DNA from: Petrosia ficiformis
Taxonomy: Eukaryota > Porifera > Demospongiae > Haplosclerida > Petrosiidae
Assembly: GCA_947044365.1 (NCBI GenBank)
Contig: OX345645.1
Span: 2,904,856 to 2,968,855 of the forward strand
Length of the DNA: 64,000 bases
Reading direction: 5' to 3'
In this document: piece by piece, positions 21,901 through 31,300 of the stretch
How positions within the stretch are numbered: the first letter of the stretch is position 1
Layout: each line of letters starts with the position of its first letter
The notes under the pieces: generated by a model
The model's database searches: none
Seen by the model: the letters and a program-made list of their open reading frames with translations, nothing else
What the model was told of the DNA's origin: nothing
Made by a program: the position numbers and the translations under genes

Positions 21901-22392
21901 TGAGATGTTTGATTTGGACCCAGCCAGCTGGGCTGCCTTGGTAGCTCAGTTGGTAAGAGCATCTGTCCAGAGTGCAGAGTGTCGTGGGTTCAAATGCCAC
22001 CTGAGGCAATTCATTTTTCATTTATTCATTTGCCTCAGGTGCCTGTCTTTCTTTCTTTCTTTCTTTCTTTCTTTGCATCTCAAACCATCATGTATACTGT
22101 TCTGAACTATGAGATAGTAGTATGGCACACAGTAAACTAATAGTATTATTTGGTGATTATTATTTACTGCGCATGTGTGTACATGTACATTGTACATGTA
22201 TTACGTGTATTATGTCCTGTGATGTTCCATGTACATATACATATGTACATGTATTTAATTACATGTACATATTATATCTGTATTACAGATTTTAGCTGAT
22301 GCTAAAGAGTTACGAGTCAAGTATCAAGTACTGAAGAGTGTCACAGTTTTGCCAGAATCAATAGTCCCTCCTGTGAAACTAAACAGTATAAG
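18961..22392 (+). CDS. CABIN1-like TPR protein, N-terminal exons
   Basis: Exons 18961-19056, about 19749-19857, 20012-20086, 20250-20328, 21022-21075, 21271-21340, 21693-21729 and 22289-22392 read together as the TPR-rich N terminus of a CABIN1/Hir3-type protein, a component of the HIRA histone H3.3 chaperone complex. Visible anchors are LYHAAMKEQQKGKLDEA, LKNLAIIAKEKGD, NSQYWPAITLL (aligned by eye with the CABIN1 NPDHWPCLDNLI stretch) and ILADAKELRVKYQVL. The last six joins are in phase. Exon 2 needs a frame change to reach the expected SAYLE end: in the incoming frame it meets TAG. Either an indel, an assembly error or decay explains this. The large introns hold a pogo MITE, a SINE and a hAT element. 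Upstream exons probably lie before 18961 but I could not place them. Confidence 0.6.
19215..19385. repeat. Short tandem repeat in an intron
   Basis: About four imperfect copies of a unit containing TTTAGAATGTTTACATG with a GAGGATATTGC spacer in two of them. It is intronic to the CABIN1-like gene. Confidence 0.6.
19905..19978. repeat. GAGAGACAGT / (GA)n low-complexity repeat
   Basis: Purine-rich simple repeat made of GAGAGACAGT units grading into pure GA. Intronic to the CABIN1-like gene. Confidence 0.85.
20408..20961. mobile_element. pogo/Tigger-type MITE
   Basis: A 554-bp non-autonomous element with ends CAGTGAAACCTCC and GGAGGTTCCACTG, flanked on both sides by TA, the target duplication of Tc1/mariner-pogo transposons. 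CAGTG...AACCTC termini are typical of the Tigger/pogo group. Internal ACGGAC and GGACACCTC words occur in both orientations. It has no transposase frame and sits in an intron of the CABIN1-like gene. Confidence 0.75.
21908..22075 (+). mobile_element. tRNA-derived SINE, copy 1
   Basis: Leader (GGACCCAGCCAGCTG...), tRNA-like head at 21935-22008, then a 12-bp inverted copy of the tRNA 3' end (CACCTGAGGCAA pairs with TTGCCTCAGGTG) and a (TTTC)n tail. Same architecture as the copies at 24.3-25.0 kb and 27.3 kb. Located in an intron of the CABIN1-like gene. Confidence 0.75.
21935..22008 (+). tRNA. tRNA-like SINE head, degenerate
   Basis: 74 nt that fold as a cloverleaf, with one extra A in the D loop and a C at position 33 in place of the conserved U. 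The triplet at the anticodon position is AGA. B box GGTTCAAATGC is degraded. Best read as a SINE promoter head, not a working tRNA. Confidence 0.5.
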
Positions 22393-24387
22393 GTGTTGTG
22401 TACATGTACATGTACATGTAGTACTACATGTTGTAGTACATGTACTACTACATGTAGTACCCTACATGTAGTACCCTACATGTATGTACGTAGTAGTACA
22501 CGTATGTATGTAAAACTAGGTTTTGCGTACATGTACATGTACTACTACTGTACATGTACATATATGTGTGTAAACCTAAAAAATATAAGGTATTTACTAG
22601 GGATGTGCGATACATATCGATACAGTGATATATCGATATAATTAACGAGTATCGCGATACGATATTTGCTGTTAGCGTATCGATACACCCATGTGGCACT
22701 ACTGAGCATGCGCAATTATTCAAGCACATGCTACTGTGAAAAATGGAAGCGATGGAGTCAGAGCGGAATGCAAGACGCTTCCAGCCCCGGTAGGGTCGAA
22801 GAGCAAAGTATGGAAATACTTTGGGTTTGTTACTGATGACTGTGGTACCATAGAGAAGAAAGATGAAGTAGTGTGTCAACAATGTGTAAAGTACTTGAAA
22901 AATACAACACATATGCTGGTTCACCTGAAACGCCACCATGTTATCCAGCACAACGAGATAGCCTCGAAGCCTTCAACTAGTGAGACAAGTGAAACATCTA
23001 CGAAGATCAGTAAACAGTCCACTTTTACTTCTTGTCTCACCAAGAGTGAACCTTACAAAAAGAATAGTGCAAGGTACAAATCATGCCAAGATGCTTTTTT
23101 TCAATTCATTTGTTTAGACCTGCAACCAATCAGTGTTGTAAGTAGTCCAGCCTTTCTTAAGTTTATTAACACTATGGACCCAAAATACCAGCCAGCCTCA
23201 CGTTATCAATTTAGTAGAGTTATCATTCCATCAAAGTATGCTGAGGTCAAGCTTGAGGTTGAGAGTAAACTAGCCACAGCTGAGTACATCTCAGTTACTA
23301 CTGATATGTGGACTGGCTGCCATCAACGTGGTTACATGTCACTCTCTGCTCACTACATTAGAACAGATTGGGAGTTGTGTCATCACTGTCTACAGACACA
23401 TGAGGTCTCTACATCACACAATGCTGAGAATCTTGCACAGGAATTATGTCAGTCTCTTGATGAATGAGGAATGTATAAAAAAGTCTTGATTGTAACCACT
23501 GACAATGAAGCAAACATCAGGAAAGCTATTGTTGATGAAATGAGTTTGTCACACCTAGGTTGTATTGGTCACACCTTACAGTTATGTATAGGAAAAGCTC
23601 TCCAACTTCCCCCTGTGGCTCGAGTTTTGGGAAGAGTTAGAAAGCTAGTTGACCACTTTCATAAATCAACCAAGGCAACCTACGAATTAAGGGAAAAGCA
23701 GAAGCGTTTGGAACTACCTGACCATGAATTAGTACAGGAATGCAAGACTAGTTGGGGGTCAACATACATGATGCTTCAGCGTGTTCAGGAACAACAACCT
23801 GCTCTTTGTGCCATTTTAATGGAAAGCACAGACAGAGCTATTCGTTTCTTATTACCAGATAATCCAGAGTGGACCCTCATTGAAGAACTGATTATCATAT
23901 TAAAACCTTTCCATGAAGCTACAACAATGATGAGTGGTTCCAAATACCCCACTTCCTCTCTTCTTGCTCCTCTCTTGTACAAGCTGCTAGATGTCACCCT
24001 AAAGGTTGGAAATGATGACAGTAACCATATGAGATTAATCAAACAAGTAATTGCAACAGATCTACAGACAAGATATCGCTCTCAAAGTGTAACCGAAATG
24101 ATAAACACAGCTGCATTTCTAGATCCATGATTCAAAGATCTCGATCCATTTATTCCTCAAGAAAATCATGATGACATCATTGAAGACGTTAAGAGAGAAC
24201 TTTTTCAAGTCTCTGCCAACCTCAGTGATGATACTGATAAAGAAATAGAATCAAGTGAATCAACAGATGCAACAACAGAAGAGCCTCCTGCAAAAAAGAA
24301 AAGAGGTGCAATATGCTCATTTTTTGCTGACATGTACATGACCCACCTGAGGCAACTCTCTTTTTCATTTTTCCATTGTCTCAGGTG

Positions 24388-24418
<31 letters not shown>

Positions 24419-24576
24419 CTCTTTCTACATCTCCTATAACATCATGTATATGCTTAGGTTTGGTGTTGGTGTCATTGGTGATTTCATTACCCCGGCCTTC
24501 ACCTAATGCCTAGTGTTCAGTTACCCTGTTCATACAGGCGTATGAGATGTTTGATTCGGACCCTGCCAGCTGAGCT

Positions 24577-24649
24577 GCCTTGGTAGCTCAGTTGGTAGAG
24601 CATCTGTCTGGAGTACAGAGTGTCGTGGGTTCGAATCCCACCTGAGGCA
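24577..24649 (+). tRNA. tRNA-like SINE head, GGA triplet
   Basis: A well-formed 73-nt cloverleaf: 7-bp acceptor stem (with G-U pairs), 4-bp D stem GCTC/GAGC, 5-bp anticodon stem TCTGT/ACAGA, short 5-nt variable loop and a 5-bp T stem with intact B box GGTTCGAATCC. The anticodon position reads GGA, which would be serine, yet serine tRNAs have a long variable arm and this one does not. Context and repetition indicate a SINE head. Confidence 0.6.
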
Positions 24650-24682
24650 ACTCTCTTTTTCATTTTTCCATTGTCTCAGGTG

Positions 24683-24713
<31 letters not shown>

Positions 24714-24871
24714 CTCTTTCTACATCTCCTATAACATCATGTATATGCTTAGGTTTGGTGTTGGTGTCATTGGTGGTTTCATTACCCCGGCCTTCACCTA
24801 ATGCCTAGTGTTCAGTTACCCTGTTCATACAGGCGTATGAGATGTTTGATTCGGACCCTGCCAGCTGAGCT

Positions 24872-24944
24872 GCCTTGGTAGCTCAGTTGGTAGAGCATCT
24901 GTCTGGAGTACAGAGTGTCGTGGGTTCGAATCCCACCTGAGGCA
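24872..24944 (+). tRNA. tRNA-like SINE head, second tandem unit
   Basis: Identical in sequence to the head at 24577-24649 and placed exactly 295 bp downstream. Same class-I fold with a GGA triplet, followed by the same inverted-arm hairpin and CTTT tail. Confidence 0.6.
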
Positions 24945-24977
24945 ACTCTCTTTTTCATTTTTCCATTGTCTCAGGTG

Positions 24978-25008
<31 letters not shown>

Positions 25009-25956
25009 CTCTTTCTACATCTCCTATAACATCATGTATATATGTATGTGTATGATGGGAAAAAAAAGAAAAAACCTACCCATTTAAACCAAGTAGAGTC
25101 AGAAATTCTTTGTTACAACAGTGAGGACTGTATTCACATAGATGAAGACCCACTTTTGTGGTGGAAGAAACGAGAAAGCCAGTACCCCCTCATGGTAAAG
25201 CTGGTAAGGAAGTACTTTTCTATTCCTGCAACAAGTGTCCGTTCAGAAGATCTTCTCCACTGCAGGGAACGTTTTAACAGGGAAACGAAACAGGCTACTC
25301 CCAGAAAATGTTAATAGACTCGTGTTTCTTCATGAAAATTTGGGTGTTACACCATGATACTTGTACAATTCCAGGAACAATTCAATACAATTTACATGTA
25401 GGTACCATTTAAATAATCATTCTTGAAATAATTGGAATTTCTCATAGTTACAGTTTGATTTCAAAAAAATGTTTCGTACACATTATCTTAGTAATTAGTA
25501 ATTCTCTTATGAAAAATATCGCGATACTGTATCGTATCGTGATAAATGTTGTCATGATACGCGATATTAGTTTCTTGTTGTATCGCACATCCCTACTATT
25601 TACATGTACTACTACATGTAGTACTATACATGTATGTAGTATATAGTACATGTATGTGTGTAAAACTAAACAATATAAGGTATTGTGTACATGGATTGCA
25701 TCATCACATGTGTCTGGAATAATAAAATATAGTCAGGAATTTTCCAGCTAGCTGTGGTGTTAGTGACATCAGGGGTATGGAAACATTGAGCCAACTGCCA
25801 GAAATTTTGACCTATATGTAGATGTACATGTATTTTCGTCACCCTTGTCCTATACATTGTACTTTTTATACATTCAATTTACCAGAGAAAGTTCTACATG
25901 ACTGGCTGTTTCCACACCACTGACATCATGTGCTTATGATCATTCAACTGTTCTAG

Positions 25957-27002
25957 GCTCTCTTTGTAAAACATTTCACAAGGCTCATTGAGGATCTTTC
26001 TTTCTTCTTTGAGATAAAACAGAGACTAAAATGTAAGACTTATAGTATAGACAAGGAAGAGACTAGTATAATCATACTAAAATTTTTCAGTTATAATGTA
26101 TTAAGTACTGACATATTAGTTTATATAATTATATAACTATTATAATATTATTATACAAACTAACATGCCAGTACAATTTTATTACTTTATATGTTTTATA
26201 CACAAACTAAACCATCTGAAGTAAACGTTCTCATTAATATATGACCAATCAAACGAGCAACGATACATAACTATAATATTTTGGCATATATTTAGAAAAA
26301 AAGTTATAGTTTGTATTACTTTGCCACATAGGCGAGGGTCCCGTCCCGACGGCGCTTGTTTATATACAGTACTGGATGGAGTAAATGAAGGTACATTACA
26401 TGTACATGTATGTGATGATTGTGATCATGTTATAAAAGATATCTTTTCTGAAAAACATTTTTGATTATTTAAATTCTTGTGTTTAAGTACACGTCATTTG
26501 AGTGATTTGACCATTCTACAGAAAGCCAATATCATTTATATCCATGAAGATCAATCATTAGGTATCTTGGATATCAAATGTTAGTTAGCTTCTGGTATAA
26601 ATATATTGTAATATCATTTATATCCATGAAGATTAATCATTAGGTATCTTGGATATCAAATGTTAGTTAGCTTCTGGTATAAATATATATTGTAATAACA
26701 TTTGATATCCATGAAGATCAATCATAAGGTATCTCAGACACAAAATGTCAATAGCTTCTTGTGTGAATATGCACTTCATGAGCATTTGAATGTACATGTA
26801 AGTGTTTGATTGAATTCCACACTTTTCCCCCCCAATTGCTTCTACGAATGATAAATTGAATTTCAATTGTTCTGTACATGTACATGTAGTTTAGTAGTTA
26901 TGAAACTTTTTTCCTCTATCTTAATTATAGAACCAGTTTCATTACCTCCTCCTGTAAAGAAACCTCTCTCACAGACTCAGATAATCAGTAAATCTAGCAA
27001 AG
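25957..27002 (+). CDS. Possible further exons of the CABIN1-like gene
   Basis: Two short stretches with splice-like borders: about 25973-26031 (reads RLIEDLSFFFEIKQRLK, followed by GTAAG) and about 26931-27001 (reads EPVSLPPPVKKPLSQTQ, followed by GTGAAT). They are on the same strand, beyond the hAT insertion, and the first accepts the phase left by exon 22289-22392 if the AG at 25971-25972 is used. I cannot align either to CABIN1 with confidence. The stretch 27003-27291 shows no gene. Confidence 0.25.
26526..26775. repeat. Three-copy tandem repeat, about 83-bp unit
   Basis: Units starting near 26528, 26610 and 26695, each with ATATCCATGAAGAT(C/T)AATCAT and TAGCTTCT(G/T)GT motifs. The first two are nearly identical, the third diverged. 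Non-coding. Confidence 0.8.
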
Positions 27003-27290
27003 GTGAATGTTTGGACTCTTACTATATATATTTAAATTATAGAATTTCTATGTACAATGTAGATGTATGTATTGTACATGTGATACAGAATAGAAAACAA
27101 AGCTCATAATTATGAATATGAATAATAATGAGTTTAGTCCATTGCTTGCTTTGTAAGTGTAAGTTAATTTGGTGTCCAGGGAGATTGTTTATGGCTCAAC
27201 CTATGATTGCTTTACCAACTACATGTACATGTATGTATGTATTTGCTTGTGTCACAGACATGTTGCATACAATTATGTACATGTTATTAT

Positions 27291-27456
27291 CAGGAAAGAA
27301 AGAAAGAAAGAAAGAAAGACACCTGAGGCAATGGAAAAATGAAAAAATGAGAGTTGCCTCAGGTGGGATTCGAACCCACGACACACTGTACTCCAGACAG
27401 ATGCTCTACCAACTGAGCTACCAAGGCAGCCCAGCTGGCAGGGTCCGAATCAAGCT
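27291..27456 (-). mobile_element. tRNA-derived SINE, copy 4
   Basis: Reverse-strand copy with leader GGACCCTGCCAGCTGGGCT, tRNA-like head, perfect 12-bp inverted arms (CACCTGAGGCAA / TTGCCTCAGGTG) and a (TTTC) tail of about five units. Confidence 0.75.
27355..27427 (-). tRNA. tRNA-like SINE head on minus strand
   Basis: 73 nt, same cloverleaf and GGA triplet as the heads at 24577 and 24872, with one substitution after the anticodon stem (ACAGTG for ACAGAG). B box intact. SINE head, not a canonical serine tRNA. Confidence 0.55.
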
Positions 27457-27589
27457 TAACCAAACATGTACATTGTAGTTAAAGAAGCTGTGTCTTTCCT
27501 GTGGCCTTTTGTACATGCAGGTTTAATCAATGTGCATGAAATGTACATGTACATGTAAATGTAAATGAACAGTCACTTTTAGCTACAGT

Positions 27590-28336
27590 ATCAGAGAGTA
27601 TGGTAGTACTCTCTATGTAGGGATGGCCCGAAAAAAAAAATGGCCAGATGAGACTGAAACTGTCCATGTACAAATCACTGAATGTGTTAGTTGATCACTC
27701 TCATACAAGAAATTTCATCACAATTGTGTCATTAATTCATTGTACACGAAAATAATAAAAAACATTTTAAAAAATGAAAGAGTACATAGTGATACATAAT
27801 ATTATACTGAGTCATTTAAAAATAGAATCGAAACAAGAATAATATAGAAACAAATGAAAGAGGATGTAGGAATTGTAATACCAAATAATTATAATATTGC
27901 AGTAAATTTTGAGTACTGTCTCCTTCTGGACACCATTCCTGCAGAAAATATCAGTACTATAAATGAAACAGAATAGTCATCACATATTTGATCAAAAATT
28001 TACCTAAATTCTTTAAAAATACAATCGAAACAAGAATAATAAAAAACATCTTAAAAAATGAAAGAGTATGTAGGGATATATATCAAAACCAAAAAAGCAC
28101 AGGAACAAGATGGCTTTGGCAACAAACTGAAATACCACTTCCACATAACAACCGTACATAAGTATACACAACTTAAGTAAAGGCAAAACACAAAGAAGCG
28201 GTACTTATGTACGGTTGTTATGTGGAAGTGGTATTTCATTTTGTTGCAAAAGCCATCTTGTTCCCGTGCTTTTTCGGTTTTGATATATATCCCTACATAC
28301 TCTTTCATTTTTTAAAATGTTTTTTATTATTCTTAA
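27590..28336 (+). mobile_element. Palindrome-ended non-autonomous element, copy 2
   Basis: Opposite orientation to the copy at 110-1345 and internally deleted relative to it. Its right part, 28034-28336, is an almost perfect palindrome of about 300 bp: arms share GAAAGAGTATGTAGGGATAT, GCACAGGAACAAGATGGC-like and CCACTTCCACATAACAACCG segments, so both strands show matching short frames. The palindrome abuts the start of duplicon copy B. No protein encoded. Confidence 0.65.
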
Positions 28337-31300
28337 AATATAATTTGCATCCTTGCAACTGTACTAACAAAGAGATCTGTTATTTTAACAATTTTATTTT
28401 TGCAGTGAACGTTATGTGTAAACATGTGAGGTTTAAATACTTACAGTTAACATATATCTTCAGTGGAGTTCTTTGTGTTGCCTCCTCTTATTATAGCACT
28501 ACATGTGTATGTACCAGCATTACTAGACTGAACATTTAAAAAACATATTCCAAAAATGATGGCTAATTTCATTATGCTGTAAGGTGGGTTTATATTTATA
28601 CCATTATGATACCATTCCACTGTGAGTGAAGAATAGTCTGGTCCAATTTCAGCACTTAAATATACTTCACAAATAATTGTGCCATGATTTCCAGCAATTA
28701 TAGTAGCTGTTGTTATAGTCACATTTTCAACAATAGTGTCTAAATGAAATAAAAATGATAACTAATAATTATAAAACTTAGTAGCACATAAAATAAAGTA
28801 TGCTATCTATAATTATACAAAATCTCGGACAAATAATGTAGTTGACCTGTATCAATAGCAGCTGATAGTGAGCTAAAATATATCACTAAAAATACAGTAG
28901 TTCCTGCTATATAAATATATAAATATACACAGATATATTGGTATTTCAGAAACTTTTGTATATTTTTATGATTATTACCCTGTAATGCAATTCACAACTT
29001 CATACTTACCAAGGACATCTAAAGCAATGCTCTCTTGTTGAGTCTGACAATTCATTGGGTTTGATGGTATATTAGCTATACATGTATAATTGGATTGATC
29101 ATCAGAAACAGAAACAGATTGTATAATGAGTGGATCATTCGATATTTCATTAGTAGGTCCTCTCCATGTGTAAGCCACTCCCGGTACATTGTATTTTAGC
29201 TCTTGATCCAACCATTAGGTTCGCATATGTGGATATTTCAATGGAGAAGAAACCTTTCAGATCAGAATAATTAGAGCAATTATTAGGAAGAGGTATTGAA
29301 CTTACCAAAAACACAAACAGATTGTGTATCCATCACAGAACCATCATTTCCAATTGGTACATTGCAAGTGTAGTTTCCAGCATCTTCCAGTTGAATATTG
29401 TTGATTATTATTTTGCTTTCAATGTATGTATCATTAATTTGTTGCAAATCCATAGTACTATTTACTTTTTCATTATTGTGATACCATAACACTACTAAGT
29501 CTGATGTGTTCGGACCAATGGCAGTGTCCAGTAAAATGAAGCAACTAATCATTCCATCACTACTATGCTTTAACTATTGTGAGTGCACTTGTACTTTTAT
29601 GACATTTGTGTCTAATCAATACAATAATAATCTATGCAGCCTCATTCTTATTGCCTATCTATAAAATATCATATGTTTATGGATATTACATCAATTATAA
29701 TTATAGCTATTCATACCTATATTACAATCTATAGCAGTCCAATGAAATAATTATTCCAAGCATTACAGTATCATAATAACACTTGATATTATACATAGTC
29801 CAGACATTATAGTAATTGTTCATGCATAGTATATACTAATTAAATATCAACATCATCACAATTAAATAATAACAATGTGTCAACATTACCTTTTACAGTC
29901 AACAGAATACTATCCATGTACAAAGACCCATTAATATTTGCTACACATTTATAAGTTCCATTATGAGATTCTTTCACAGAAGAAATCACATAGTAAGTGT
30001 TTACACCAGTATTATCCATTCCCAAAGGAGAACTGTCATAGGACGTGCTACTACCAGATCCATTCATGTCAACTCTTATCTCCCCCATAATACCATTGTT
30101 ATAATACCACATCCATTGTACTGTTTCATTTTCACAAGCATTCACGAGAGAACATGAGATTGTGAGACTCCAATAACTATAATCAAACTGCTTCCTATGA
30201 GGAATGGTTTATACTGTAGTAAACAATACTGATTAGCTACTATTTGAGCTCCTAAAATTAATGATGCATTTGTGATGAAAAGGTTGTGGTTAGTAGTCTA
30301 GCTACCACGAAAAATAGTGTTAATCAGTTGTCAGTTAAATTCCACCAATCCTAGTGGTATCTTCTCACAGACATGCAGTGGAACGTGTTGCTTACTAAAT
30401 GGAACACTCTTAGTTTGTCAAAACACAAAAGATATCAAAATTAACGAAAAACAATAATCTGTGCAAGTAAATACACTATTAAATCATAACCTTACGTGTA
30501 TAAACATATTCATAATTATATTGATTACTTTACTTACAGAAGAAATTGCCAGTGAGACACACACAATTAACAATTGCTGGGCTACACCCCTTATGAATAA
30601 ATAGACTAATAGTATTATTAACAATTCACTAGCCCTACATTTTGACTTCCGTGACTGACAAATATTCTGTGATTATAAACAAGTTTAACCAATGTAGTAT
30701 AGGTAGAACATTATAATTCATTGATTGTGTCAATATAGACAAGATGGTGGCAATGTTAGGGTTTAAGCTATAAAACAAACATAATCATACATGCCTGTAG
30801 CTAATCATTATTACAACTACAGTTTGAATGAATAAAACTCTGCTCACACATCCTATCATTAAGTTAGTTTCCTTAGCTAAGTGGAACGAGACATTGACGA
30901 TTTCCTCTTCTGTTCATCATGATTAGTATATCAGTGTCTAAGTCGACTTGGTCAATAAATAATACATTTGTAGTAATGTCTATTTGTTAAAACATAGTAA
31001 GTTTTTGTGTTTTCTTGGCTATTAACAATACTAATGCATCATTAGTTGACCTATACAGGTAGACGGAACTCAGAATTTTATATTCACTGCTGTTATATAA
31101 GCCTGTATGTTTTGGATAGTCACCAACAGTTTCAAAGATCCAGTTACACTGGAGTAATAAAAAGATGCTATCAGTATGAATTACATGTTTGTAGATCCAT
31201 TTACGAATCAGACATAGGTAGCTTATATATTATGAGCACTTGGTTTTACTTGAAGATTTAAGTAAGACTATATAGTAGCTACAAGTACTAATAATTTGTA

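Larger units (their letters stand above)
24341..25040 (+). repeat. Tandem array of 295-bp SINE-containing units
   Basis: The tRNA 3' end plus hairpin block recurs with starts at 24344, 24639 and 24934, an exact 295-bp period. Two units are complete and nearly identical; I noticed only one difference between their spacers (GGTGATTTC versus GGTGGTTTC). Each complete unit carries a tRNA-like head, the inverted CACCTGAG/CTCAGGTG arms, a CTTT-rich tail and about 150 bp of spacer. The array interrupts the hAT transposase between its core and C terminus, so it is younger than the hAT insertion. Confidence 0.85.
22736..25370 (+). pseudogene. hAT transposase, ZBED type, decayed
   Basis: Cut-and-paste transposase remnant. 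N-terminal BED zinc finger (WKYFGF, CQQC, HLKRHH), catalytic-core segments (VTTDMWTG, VTTDNEANI, CIGHTLQL) and a C-terminal dimerisation region (DPLLWWKKRESQYP, FSIPATSV). Lesions: an in-frame TGA at 23465-23467, a second TGA at 24128-24130 exactly where the family has the Arg of LDPRFK (a CGA-to-TGA change), insertion of the SINE array after about 24340, and a frameshift near 25245 before the FSTAGN motif. Upstream of the insertion the frame is otherwise open from 22736. It cannot encode a functional transposase. Confidence 0.88.
22598..25595 (+). mobile_element. hAT transposon with intact ends
   Basis: A 2998-bp element with perfect 15-bp terminal inverted repeats (TAGGGATGTGCGATA ... TATCGCACATCCCTA). 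Flanks GTATTTAC (22590-22597) and CTATTTAC (25596-25603) match at 7 of 8 positions, the expected 8-bp hAT duplication. Subterminal TATCG-rich repeats occur at both ends. It lies in an intron of the CABIN1-like gene and carries a decayed transposase plus nested SINE tandem repeats. Confidence 0.9.

Noticed and set aside
24577..24649. Functional tRNA-Ser(GGA) gene
   Set aside because: The variable arm is 5 nt, not the long arm required for serine tRNAs, and the sequence is repeated with a common leader, hairpin and TTTC tail. A SINE head explains it better.
28051..28308. A small gene in the palindrome
   Set aside because: The frame exists on both strands because the DNA is an inverted repeat; there are no splice sites or domain motifs.
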